From Opitutia bacterium (GTDB lineage: Bacteria; Verrucomicrobiota; Verrucomicrobiia; Opitutales; Opitutaceae): a stretch of 47,600 bases of DNA. The notes under the pieces are model-generated. The model saw only the letters and a program-made list of their open reading frames with translations. It was not told the DNA's origin and did no database searches. Made by a program: the position numbers and the translations under genes. Positions 9,329 through 17,516 of this stretch are shown one piece after another. The stretch is from NCBI GenBank assembly GCA_002737275.1, contig NSIG01000030.1, positions 1-47,600 of the forward strand. The letters run 5' to 3'. How positions within the stretch are numbered: position 1 is the stretch's first letter; the number at the start of each line of letters is the position of its first letter.

Positions 9329-10108
9329 ATGAAAAACCTCCACCCCCTGCTGTCTTCGTTGCTCTGCGCTGCACTCCTTCCTTTCGCCGCCGCCCAAACG
9401 GCTCTCGCCCCGGCCACAACTCCGACCAAAGCCGACCCATCGGCCGCGATCGAGAAAAAGGACACCACCGGTGCTTTTCGCAAAGCCCACGAATCGTTCT
9501 TGGCCCGAGGCAAAGCCGGCCCGGTCGGCGTGCTCTTCATCGGCGATTCCATCACGGCCGGTTGGACCAAAGCGCCGCACATCTGGGAGCACTACTACGG
9601 GAAATTCCAACCGGCCAATTTCGGGATCGGCGGCGACCGCACGCAGCACGTCATTTGGCGGATCGAAAACGGCGAGCTCGAAGGGCTCAGACCCAAGGTT
9701 ACCGTCCTGATGATCGGCACCAACAATTCCGCCAACGACACCGCCGCGGAAATCACCGCCGCCAACACCAAAATCATCGGCCTGATCCGCGCCAAAATGC
9801 CCGCGACCAAGGTTCTCCTGCTCGCCATCTTTCCCCGTGGTGCCCGGAAAGATGCCGATGGCAACCTGACCGCAGTCGCCGTCGCGGATGCAGAGAATCG
9901 CACGGCGGTGATCAACGCCGTCAACGCCGATCTCGCCAAGCTCGACGACGGCGTGAACGTACGCTTCCTCGATATCGCCAAAGTATTCTACGGACAAGAC
10001 GGCAAGATTCCCCACGCCATTATGCCCGACCAGCTACACCCCAACGCCGCCGGTTACCAGCTCTGGGCCGACGCGATGAAACCGTTGCTCACCGAAATGC
10101 TCAAGTGA
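9329..10108 (+). CDS. SGNH/GDSL hydrolase family protein, secreted
   Basis: Signal peptide; VGVLFIGDSITAGW, NFGIGGDRTQHVIWRIENGEL, VLMIGTNNSAND, DQLHPNAAGYQLWADAM. Confidence 0.93.
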   Translation: MKNLHPLLSSLLCAALLPFAAAQTALAPATTPTKADPSAAIEKKDTTGAFRKAHESFLARGKAGPVGVLFIGDSITAGWTKAPHIWEHYYGKFQPANFGIGGDRTQHVIWRIENGELEGLRPKVTVLMIGTNNSANDTAAEITAANTKIIGLIRAKMPATKVLLLAIFPRGARKDADGNLTAVAVADAENRTAVINAVNADLAKLDDGVNVRFLDIAKVFYGQDGKIPHAIMPDQLHPNAAGYQLWADAMKPLLTEMLK

Positions 10109-10139
10109 GCCCCAGCTTCCGGCAGAGCGAACCCGCCGC

Positions 10140-10616
10140 TCAATCGGGCTTGATTTCCAAGAGCTCGACCACGAACACCAACGTAGCATTACGACCGATC
10201 TTTGGCTGCTGACCGCGGGTGCCATAAGCCAGCTCGGGCGGGATGATCACGATGCGTTTCTCGCCGACGCGCATCAGTTGCAGAATCTGGTCCCAGCCTT
10301 GGATGACTTGATCGCGCCCCACGCGGAAAATAAACGGTTTTCCCTTGTCCAAGTTCTCATCGAACGTGATCCCGGAGAGCAGCTTGCCCGTGTAAAGCAC
10401 CGCCACGTTGTTGCCGGGCTTCGGACTCGCTCCGCTGCCAGCCTGCAAAATCACGTAGCGAATCCCCGTGTTGGTCTTCTTCGCCTCGGGCCAAGTCTTC
10501 TCCACGTAGACGAGATCCTCGGCGGGAATCTTCTCGCGCTGCGCCAGCAGCGCCGGGGTAACGAAAAACAAAGTCGCAGTCGCAAGGATCCAAGGGTGGA
10601 GGAAACGGCAGTTCAT
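10140..10616 (-). CDS. FKBP-type peptidyl-prolyl cis-trans isomerase
   Basis: VAVLYTGKLLSGITFDENLDKGKPFIFRVGRDQVIQGWDQILQLMRVGEKRIVIIPPELAYG; N-terminal signal. Confidence 0.93.
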   Translation of the reverse strand: MNCRFLHPWILATATLFFVTPALLAQREKIPAEDLVYVEKTWPEAKKTNTGIRYVILQAGSGASPKPGNNVAVLYTGKLLSGITFDENLDKGKPFIFRVGRDQVIQGWDQILQLMRVGEKRIVIIPPELAYGTRGQQPKIGRNATLVFVVELLEIKPD

Positions 10617-11263
10617 TGCCGGAAGGTTGTAACGTCGCCGCGGTCGTTGACACGGAAATTTTTAGGCCCGCAGGCCGGATGTACCGCGATGAGCCCCATC
10701 GCTCGGTCCAGCAAGGTCCGCCCCGGCTCCATCCGGTGCCACGTCGAAGCGCCCGAGGGATGCGGCAGAGGAATGCAGTCCGCCGCGTGCCCGCGATAAG
10801 TGATCGGGAAAACCTGGCCGATACATTCCACGAGCGGTCGCTCGCCGAGAAATTGCGCGATCGCGAGCTTCCCCACCGGCACCACCAACTCGGGTCGGAG
10901 CAACTCGAACTCCCGCTCCAGCCAATCGGCGCACCGGGCGATCTCGTCGGGTGCCGGCACCCGGTCACCTCCCTCCGGACGCTTGCCCGGGAAACAGCGG
11001 CAAACCGCCGCAAAGTAAACGCGATCGCGAACCTGCTCCTCCGACCAACCCGGAGCACCGGCAAACCATTTGAAAAGCGTCTTCCCCGCAGTCCATGCAA
11101 ACGGCCGGCCCAACTTGGGCTCTTTGTCGCCCGGCGTTTGCCCGACGAGCAGCACCTGGCCCGCCACTGCGCGGCCCACGACGCTCGGCCACTGCATTCG
11201 CGGACAACGGACACACGCCCGCAGAGCAGTAATATGGGCTTCAATAGCGGCAACCGAGGGCAT
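10613..11263 (-). CDS. Uracil-DNA glycosylase superfamily protein, family 4/5-like
   Basis: CVRCP, VGQTPGDKEPKLGRPFAWTAGKTL, PLPHPSGASTWHRM. The 3' end overlaps the FKBP start codon (ATGA). Confidence 0.85.
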   Translation of the reverse strand: MPSVAAIEAHITALRACVRCPRMQWPSVVGRAVAGQVLLVGQTPGDKEPKLGRPFAWTAGKTLFKWFAGAPGWSEEQVRDRVYFAAVCRCFPGKRPEGGDRVPAPDEIARCADWLEREFELLRPELVVPVGKLAIAQFLGERPLVECIGQVFPITYRGHAADCIPLPHPSGASTWHRMEPGRTLLDRAMGLIAVHPACGPKNFRVNDRGDVTTFRQ

Positions 11264-11292
11264 AAAAAAGGGGCGGACTCAACGTCCGCCCC
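11264..11292 (-). terminator. Intrinsic terminator of the DEAD-box helicase gene
   Basis: Plus strand aaaaaa-ggggcggac-tcaac-gtccgcccc. On the minus strand this is a 9-bp GC hairpin followed by TTTTTT. Confidence 0.9.
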
Positions 11293-11318
11293 CAAACCTA
11301 TCGTCGTAAAGCAAAACC

Positions 11319-12692
11319 TCAGCGTGAACCGCGTCCGCCGCCGGATGCCCCGCCGCCGCTGGCGCCGAAGCGGTTCCAACCGCCTTCGGATGACCGGGGC
11401 TGGCCTCCACCTTCACCGCGTCCGCCGCCTTGGCCCCGACCACCTTGGCCTTGGCCGCGACCGCCGCCACCGCTTTGCGCATGACGCGGGCCGCCGCTGC
11501 CGTAGCCGCCGCCACGCTGACCGCCGCCGCGAAAGCCGCGATTTTGAGTGGGCTGTTCGGGACGAGCGATGATCGGGGCGTAAACGAAACCCTCGAGCTT
11601 CAGCTCGGGAATCTTGGCCCCGATGAAGCGCTGAATGTCACGGATGTCGGCCGCGTTTTCCGGCGTGACCAAGGTGATCGCGTCGCCCACCGCCTGCGCC
11701 CGGCCGGTGCGGCCGATACGATGGACATAATCCTCGGGCTTCTCCGGCACATCGTAATTGATGACGTGCGAAACCCCGGCGACGTCGATGCCGCGGGCGG
11801 CAATATCCGTAGCGACCATCACTTCATACTTACCGGACTTGAAGCCTTCGAGGGCTTCGATGCGCTGGTTCTGCGACCGATTTGCGTGCAACACCGCGAC
11901 CGCGTGATTGCCGGCCTTAAGGCGACGGGCGATCTTGTCGGCACCGTGTTTCGTACGGGAAAACACGATCACGCTATCGAACTCGGTTTTGGCGAGCAAC
12001 GCCTCGAGTAGATCAAATTTCTGATCATGCGCGACCGGGTAGAGTGCGTGATTGACCGATTCATTGACCGAACGGGCCACGCCGATCTCGACTTTGGCGG
12101 GATTGCGAAGCGCAAACGACGCGACGGCCGCGATCTCCGGCGGCACCGTGGCGGAGAAAAACAACGTCTGCCGCTCCCGCGGACACCGAGCGATAATGTC
12201 TTTGACGGTCGGCAAGAAACCCATGTCCAGCATCCGATCGACCTCGTCGAGAATGAGAATGTTGATGTCACGGAGACTGATCTCCCCGCTCTTGAGATAG
12301 TCCACAAGCCGGCCCGGCGTCGCGACGATGATATCGACGCCGCGCTTCAATTCGGAGCGCTGGGCGCCGTAACCCACGCCACCAAACACCGCGACCGTGC
12401 GGATATCGGTAAAGCGGGCAAAATTGCGGAAAGACGTCTCGACCTGTGCCGCGAGTTCACGGGTAGGTTCGAGGACGAGCACGCGGGTCCGACCGTGGGC
12501 GCCGAGCCGCGTAAGCACGGGGAGGGCAAAGGCCGCCGTTTTGCCGGTGCCGGTCTGAGCCGAAGCGATCAGGTCGCCGCCGCCGAGGACGACGGGGATG
12601 GCGCGAAGTTGGATAGGAGTCGGATCGGTGTAACCGGCGGCTTGGACGCCGCGCAGGACCGACTCGGAGAGATTAAGAGCCTTAAAAGCCAT
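11319..12692 (-). CDS. DEAD-box ATP-dependent RNA helicase with Gly/Arg-rich C-terminal tail
   Basis: MAFKALNLSESVLRGVQAAGYTDPTPIQ, AQTGTGKTAAF, PTRELAAQ, LDEVDRMLDMGF, FSATVP, HRIGRTGR. RGG-rich tail. ATG at 12692. Confidence 0.95.
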   Translation of the reverse strand: MAFKALNLSESVLRGVQAAGYTDPTPIQLRAIPVVLGGGDLIASAQTGTGKTAAFALPVLTRLGAHGRTRVLVLEPTRELAAQVETSFRNFARFTDIRTVAVFGGVGYGAQRSELKRGVDIIVATPGRLVDYLKSGEISLRDINILILDEVDRMLDMGFLPTVKDIIARCPRERQTLFFSATVPPEIAAVASFALRNPAKVEIGVARSVNESVNHALYPVAHDQKFDLLEALLAKTEFDSVIVFSRTKHGADKIARRLKAGNHAVAVLHANRSQNQRIEALEGFKSGKYEVMVATDIAARGIDVAGVSHVINYDVPEKPEDYVHRIGRTGRAQAVGDAITLVTPENAADIRDIQRFIGAKIPELKLEGFVYAPIIARPEQPTQNRGFRGGGQRGGGYGSGGPRHAQSGGGGRGQGQGGRGQGGGRGEGGGQPRSSEGGWNRFGASGGGASGGGRGSR

Positions 12693-12792
12693 GAGAGTGA
12701 ATGATTCTGGCAAACTGCGCCAGGAACAGGAGCGCAGGCAGAGTCATTGTTCACTCGCTGACGCTCGACGGCTCGTGAGCCGTAAAGAAATG

Positions 12793-12824
12793 AAAAAGAC
12801 GGAGCACCCGGAGGCGCTCCGTCT
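12793..12824 (-). terminator. Intrinsic terminator of the RRM protein gene
   Basis: Stem agacggagc/gctccgtct on the plus strand (12797-12805, 12816-12824). T-tract on the minus strand at 12797..12793. Confidence 0.85.
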
Positions 12825-12861
12825 CGAATTAATAATCGATCCTTAATGGATCGCGTTACGA

Positions 12862-13260
12862 TTAGTAACGGCGCTCGCCACGGTCACCGCCGCCGCCGCG
12901 ATCGCCGCGGTAACCGCCGCCACCGCCGCCGCCGCCGAAACCACGACCGCCGCCGCCGCCGCCGAAGCCGCGACCGCCGCCGCCGCCGAAGCCGCGACCG
13001 CCGCCCTCTTCTTTTGGACGGGCTTCATTGACGGTGAGCTGACGACCGCCGAGGTCGAGACCGTTCATCTTCTCGGTGGCGAGCTTCGCCTCTTCCGGGG
13101 TGCCCATGGTGACAAATGCGAAACCGCGTGGGCGGCCGGTCATCTTGTCCATGGCGACATAAAGGTCGGTCACGGTGCCGAACTGGCTGAAGGCCGAGCG
13201 GAGCTCGTCTTCGGTGGTCTTGAACGACAGATTTCCAACGTATAGTTTAGAGTTACTCAT
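12862..13260 (-). CDS. RNA-binding protein, single RRM with Gly-rich tail
   Basis: [37 protein letters not shown], tail GRGFGGGGG repeats. ATG at 13260; the ORF track start at 13326 is probably over-extended. Confidence 0.95.
   Translation of the reverse strand: MSNSKLYVGNLSFKTTEDELRSAFSQFGTVTDLYVAMDKMTGRPRGFAFVTMGTPEEAKLATEKMNGLDLGGRQLTVNEARPKEEGGGRGFGGGGGRGFGGGGGGRGFGGGGGGGGYRGDRGGGGDRGERRY
12890..13012. repeat. Degenerate GCC-rich tandem repeats encoding (R)GFGGGGG units
   Basis: Repeated blocks of ccgccgccgccgccgaagccgcga across the RRM gene 3' part. Confidence 0.8.
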
Positions 13261-13497
13261 GATGATGTTGCGTAGTTCCATCGCTCGCTGCCAGTCCGTT
13301 CCCACTGTGGGTTTCGAAATCATCACTTGAGCAACTTAGCTCAGCCTACGACTCACCAGATCCTGTCACCAAAACGCTTTCACTAACGACTGAACCGCCA
13401 GAAAGGCCGAGACGGCAAAGATAGCAAGGACAATTTCAATCCGTCGCCCGCCGGCAAAACCTCGACCAAGACCGGGGTTGCGCGCGGTCGCACGGCG

Positions 13498-13911
13498 CTA
13501 AATGGAGTATTTAGCCCGAATCTCGGCCGGAATGTCCGTCGCCCGGCTTGTTGCCAAAGTCACCAACACGTAATCGCAATGTCCGTCACAGATCCGCTTT
13601 CCTGTCGGTAGCTTTTCGATCTCGAACGCTACCCGGCAGCCCGTTGCGGTGAAGCTCTCGATCCAAGTCCGCACCACCATCCGGTCACCCCAACCCAAAG
13701 GCCGGCGGTATTGAATCGCCGCAGCCGACATAAACCAGCCCAGCCCTTGCGCCGAGAACGCCTGCATCGACATGCCATAACACCGCTCCATTTGGTCGAA
13801 TCGCGCGGCCAACACATAATCAAGGTAACGCGTCGAATGAACGTGTTGGTAGAGATCAATGTCGTCAGGCCGGACCAAAAGCTCGGTCTCAAATTTGGAG
13901 AATACGTCCAT
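13498..13911 (-). CDS. Acyl-CoA thioesterase, hotdog fold
   Basis: RPDDIDLYQHVHSTRYLDYVLAARFDQM and IQYRRPLGWGDRMVVRTW. ATG at 13911. Confidence 0.88.
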   Translation of the reverse strand: MDVFSKFETELLVRPDDIDLYQHVHSTRYLDYVLAARFDQMERCYGMSMQAFSAQGLGWFMSAAAIQYRRPLGWGDRMVVRTWIESFTATGCRVAFEIEKLPTGKRICDGHCDYVLVTLATSRATDIPAEIRAKYSI

Positions 13912-13971
13912 AGTAATAATGCCTGCTTCCCACGGCGGCCTGCCGATCAAACAACGACCGGCGCCCGGGGG

Positions 13972-14358
13972 CTACCCAAAAAAACGATCCTGCAGGCGGC
14001 GGTCGCGCTTGGTCGGGCGTCCAGCGCCCGGGGCGCGCGCGTTCACTTGCTGGGTCCGTTGTTCTCGCGCTTGGGCAAATTCCTCCGGCGGGGTCAGATC
14101 GACGTAAAACTCCGGCAGCCGCACGGCGCCCACGCGGCTCGCCGGCGCGGCGACGACCCGAAGCGTGCGCTGCATCACGCCTTGGCGCACCGTCACAATT
14201 TCACCCGAGCGCACCGTCCGCGCCGGCTTGGCGACCAATTCGCCGACGGAGACTTTGCCTTCACGGCAGGCCGCCGTAGCGAGAGGCCGGGTCTTAAAAA
14301 TACGAACCGCCCAGAGCCACTTGTCGACTCGGGCGGTGTTTGCTTCGTCAGCCTCCAT
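13972..14358 (-). CDS. S4 domain RNA-binding protein, Hsp15/HslR-like
   Basis: ARVDKWLWAVRIFKTRPLATAACREGKVSVGELVAKPARTVRSGEIVTV; basic C-terminus. Confidence 0.92.
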   Translation of the reverse strand: MEADEANTARVDKWLWAVRIFKTRPLATAACREGKVSVGELVAKPARTVRSGEIVTVRQGVMQRTLRVVAAPASRVGAVRLPEFYVDLTPPEEFAQAREQRTQQVNARAPGAGRPTKRDRRLQDRFFG

Positions 14359-14397
14359 CGTTGAACGGACGATTTAAGCGTCGGTCGGGGCGCGGCG

Positions 14398-14922
14398 TTA
14401 CCCTTTTTGCGCGCGCAGAGTCGCAGAGATCCAATCTTTCAAAATATCCTTCTCAAAGCGGAGCGGATCTTGTCGGTCCAGCGTGAGGCGCATGTCGAAG
14501 GCTAGGTCGCGAATATCCTCAGCCCCCTCTTTGACCGTCTTGCCCGCGGCGTCCGTGACCTTGAAGGAAAACTTAAATCGTGGAGCGTAGATGGACTTTA
14601 CGATCCGCACGTCGGAAAACTGCGGGCCGCGCCAAGGCTCGTAGTCACCAGCCAGATCGATGTCCGCGAATGTGACGACCAACTTCTGACCAGCCGGCAG
14701 GGCTTTCTCAGCCCGGTCCACGATGAAGGACCTGATTTCATCGAGAATACCATCGCGACCTTTATCCGTGCCGAAGTCGCCGTCCTTCACGTCAGTGAAG
14801 GTCTCCGGTTTTTCAAAAATCACTTCGGTGCGGGCGGAGGCCTTGGCCGTCTCGACAGCGCTGAGCGCCAGAGGAGCCGCCAATCCGAGCAAAACCAAGG
14901 TGAGGCAGGGGAATGTTTTCAT
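14398..14922 (-). CDS. DUF3016 domain-containing secreted protein
   Basis: Signal peptide; VTFADIDLAGDYEPWRGPQFSDVRIVKSIYAPRFKFSFKV. Confidence 0.8.
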   Translation of the reverse strand: MKTFPCLTLVLLGLAAPLALSAVETAKASARTEVIFEKPETFTDVKDGDFGTDKGRDGILDEIRSFIVDRAEKALPAGQKLVVTFADIDLAGDYEPWRGPQFSDVRIVKSIYAPRFKFSFKVTDAAGKTVKEGAEDIRDLAFDMRLTLDRQDPLRFEKDILKDWISATLRAQKG

Positions 14923-15060
14923 GAGGAACTGCGACCCACACTAACTGGAAAAAGTTCCATTGCGAGCCGGTCGGCGAAAAATTCTGCGGGGCTCTATCTT
15001 AGAGCCGGTCGTGCACTTCGCCGTTGCACCTGCTCTCCACCCGACTTTCGTGGCTGCTCT

Positions 15061-16035
15061 ATGAGAAATTACTCCACCCTGCTTCTCGTGTTCGCCGGTC
15101 TTACGTTCAACGCCGCCGCCGCGCTCCCGGCCGCCAAAGTCATTTCGGGACCCGACCGCATCCGCGTCGAACTGGGAGGCCAGCTTTTCTCCGAATACAT
15201 CTTCACCGGCGCGCCTCGCCCCTACTTCTATCCGGTGCTCGCGGCCGACGGCACGCGGCTCAACCGCGACTTTCCGATGAAAAAGGACACTGCAGGCGAG
15301 GCCACCGATCACCCGCATCACCGCTCGCTTTGGTTCACCCATGGTGCCGTTAACGATGTCGATTTTTGGACCGAGGGTCCGACCAAAGGAACGATCGTGA
15401 GCGAGTCGGTGATCGCCGCCGCCGCCGGCCCCACTGCCACGATCAAGGCGCGCAATCGTTGGGTCGCACCTAGCGGAGTGGTCGTCTGCACCGACGAAAC
15501 CACCGTTTATCTCAGCGCCGTGCCGGCCGGTCGCCAGATCGATTACGAAGTCACCCTGCGCGCTCCCGCCGACAAACCCGTTGTCCTTGGTGACACCAAG
15601 GAGGGATCGATGGCCTTCCGCGTCGCCCAGTGGCTGACTCCGCCTCACACCCACGCGAAAAAGAAAGTCGATGGCGTCGGCCGCATCGTCAACGACGCCG
15701 GCGTGACCGACAGCGCGGCTTGGGGCAAACGCTCGACTTGGGTCAGCTACTCCGCGCCAAAGAACGGCACCACCTACGGCATCGCGATGTTCGACCATCC
15801 GAAGAATCCCCGCCACCCGACGTGGTGGCACGTCCGCGACTACGGCCTCTTCGCCGCCAATCCGTTCGGCCAACACGACTTCGAACCTGCCCAAAAGAAC
15901 AACCCCAAGGCCGGGGAGCTCGTTATCCCGGCCGGCGGAAGTGTCACGTTTCGTTGGCGCCTGCTCTTTCATACCGGCGACGAAAAATCCGCCCGCCTCG
16001 CCGAGCAGTTCGCCGCCTACGCAAAGACTCCGTAA
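15061..16035 (+). CDS. DUF6807 (PmoA-like) family protein, secreted
   Basis: Signal peptide; PMKKDTAGEATDHPHHRSLWFTHGAVNDVDFW; HPRHPTWWHVRDYGLFAANPFGQHDF. Confidence 0.85.
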   Translation: MRNYSTLLLVFAGLTFNAAAALPAAKVISGPDRIRVELGGQLFSEYIFTGAPRPYFYPVLAADGTRLNRDFPMKKDTAGEATDHPHHRSLWFTHGAVNDVDFWTEGPTKGTIVSESVIAAAAGPTATIKARNRWVAPSGVVVCTDETTVYLSAVPAGRQIDYEVTLRAPADKPVVLGDTKEGSMAFRVAQWLTPPHTHAKKKVDGVGRIVNDAGVTDSAAWGKRSTWVSYSAPKNGTTYGIAMFDHPKNPRHPTWWHVRDYGLFAANPFGQHDFEPAQKNNPKAGELVIPAGGSVTFRWRLLFHTGDEKSARLAEQFAAYAKTP

Positions 16036-16077
16036 CGCCCACGTCGACCTCGCTCCGGCTTTCCGGGGTCCCGCGGT

Positions 16078-16698
16078 TTAGGTGCCGTAAAGCCGGTCGC
16101 CGAAATCGCCCAAGCCGGGCAGGATGTATTTCTTCGCGTTGAGCGCGCGATCAAGCGCAGCCACATGAATCACCGTGCCGGGGTGATGCTTTTCAACCTC
16201 AGCCACGCCCTCGGGGGCCGCGACGATACAAACCAGCCGCGGACTCACCGCGCCATGCTGTTTCGCCACCGTAATCGCCTGCGACGCGCTGCCTCCCGTC
16301 GCCAACATCGGGTCGACCAAAAACACCCGCCGGCCCGCGAGCGGCGGCAGCTTGCAATAATAATTTCGCGCCACCGCCGTCTCGTGGTTCCGCTCCAAAC
16401 CGAGATAGCCGACACTCACGTCGGGAAACGTGTCTAAAAACGGCTGCACCATTCCCAGTCCCGCGCGCAAAATCGGCACCACGACCAAGGGCTGATGCGT
16501 GAGCACACGCCCGGTCATCGGCTCAAGCGGTGTCTGAATCGGTTTATCTTCGGTCGGCAAATCCTCCGTCGCTTCAATCGCGAGCAGGAGGCTCAACTGA
16601 TAGCAGAGCGTGCGAAACGTCGCAGGCTTCGTCGTTACGTCCCGCAAATGGGTCATGATATGGGCGGCGAGCGGGTGGGCGATGATATGCAGCGGCAT
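16078..16698 (-). CDS. upp: Uracil phosphoribosyltransferase
   Basis: HPLAAHIMTHLRD, VPILRAGLGMVQPFLDTFPDVSVGYLGLERN, VFLVDPMLATGGSASQAI, PGLGDFGDRLYGT. Confidence 0.96.
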   Translation of the reverse strand: MPLHIIAHPLAAHIMTHLRDVTTKPATFRTLCYQLSLLLAIEATEDLPTEDKPIQTPLEPMTGRVLTHQPLVVVPILRAGLGMVQPFLDTFPDVSVGYLGLERNHETAVARNYYCKLPPLAGRRVFLVDPMLATGGSASQAITVAKQHGAVSPRLVCIVAAPEGVAEVEKHHPGTVIHVAALDRALNAKKYILPGLGDFGDRLYGT

Positions 16699-16734
16699 GA
16701 TAAAAAATTCAGCTCCCCACGTTCCCTTTTCTTG

Positions 16735-17427
16735 TCACAGCAAATTCCTTTCCACCTTCCGCTCGAGGAAGCGCTCGAATTCCTTTCTCAGCTCCTTCGC
16801 TTTGCCCCGCAGCCCCGGCATGAGCGCGAGCCAGTTGTAGACCTCCTCACGCAGGTGTTTCGGCATGACCGGCTCCGTCACGCGCACCCGATCGAGCGCG
16901 CGCACGCAGTGCACTGCGATCTCATCACACATCTTCTGGGCATCGGCCGTGCTGTGCTGACCGGCAAGCCGGATGACTTCATCCATCCGACGATGCCGGC
17001 GCTTCAAAATCGTTTTGTAGGCCAGCAGGCTCGGCACGACCACGTTTACGGTGCGCGGGTAAAAACTCGCCATCAGGTTCCACGGATCGTTCCCGTCGCC
17101 CGCTTTTCGCAGATCGCTGCGCAGGATCACGCACGGAATATCCGCAAATTTCGCGAACATGAACTCCACCACAGTGCCGCTGTCCAGCTCTGTTCCATCG
17201 AAATTAAACAGCGCCAGATCACACGCCACCAGCGCCCTGATGTCCTGATCCCGCACCGCCCGCGCCGTGGTCCCGCGCGGCTCGAAATCCTGCGGCAACT
17301 CGCAGAGGTAACGTCCTTGCGATTTCTCGTAAATCGCCTCCGCGAGATACGCATTTCCGATCAGATGCTTCAACGTGAAGAGCTCGCTGGCGAAATAGAC
17401 GGTGGAGCTGCGCGGTTTTTTCTTCAT
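16735..17427 (-). CDS. Nucleoside 2-deoxyribosyltransferase-like protein
   Basis: VYFASELFTLKHLIGNAYLAEAIYE and DLALFNFDGTELDSGTVVEFMFAKFADIPCVILRSDLR. ATG at 17427. Confidence 0.75.
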   Translation of the reverse strand: MKKKPRSSTVYFASELFTLKHLIGNAYLAEAIYEKSQGRYLCELPQDFEPRGTTARAVRDQDIRALVACDLALFNFDGTELDSGTVVEFMFAKFADIPCVILRSDLRKAGDGNDPWNLMASFYPRTVNVVVPSLLAYKTILKRRHRRMDEVIRLAGQHSTADAQKMCDEIAVHCVRALDRVRVTEPVMPKHLREEVYNWLALMPGLRGKAKELRKEFERFLERKVERNLL

Positions 17428-17516
17428 CGCGTGAACGTGCCTGAGGAAGTGGCCATTTCCTCCACCCCACAACGCTTTTTATCCGCTCCTGACGACGCCC
17501 GCCGGGCCACCCGTTT

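Noticed and set aside
12890-13012. GCC-rich repeats as a possible CRISPR-like array
   Set aside because: No unique spacers; the repeats encode the Gly-rich tail of the RRM protein.
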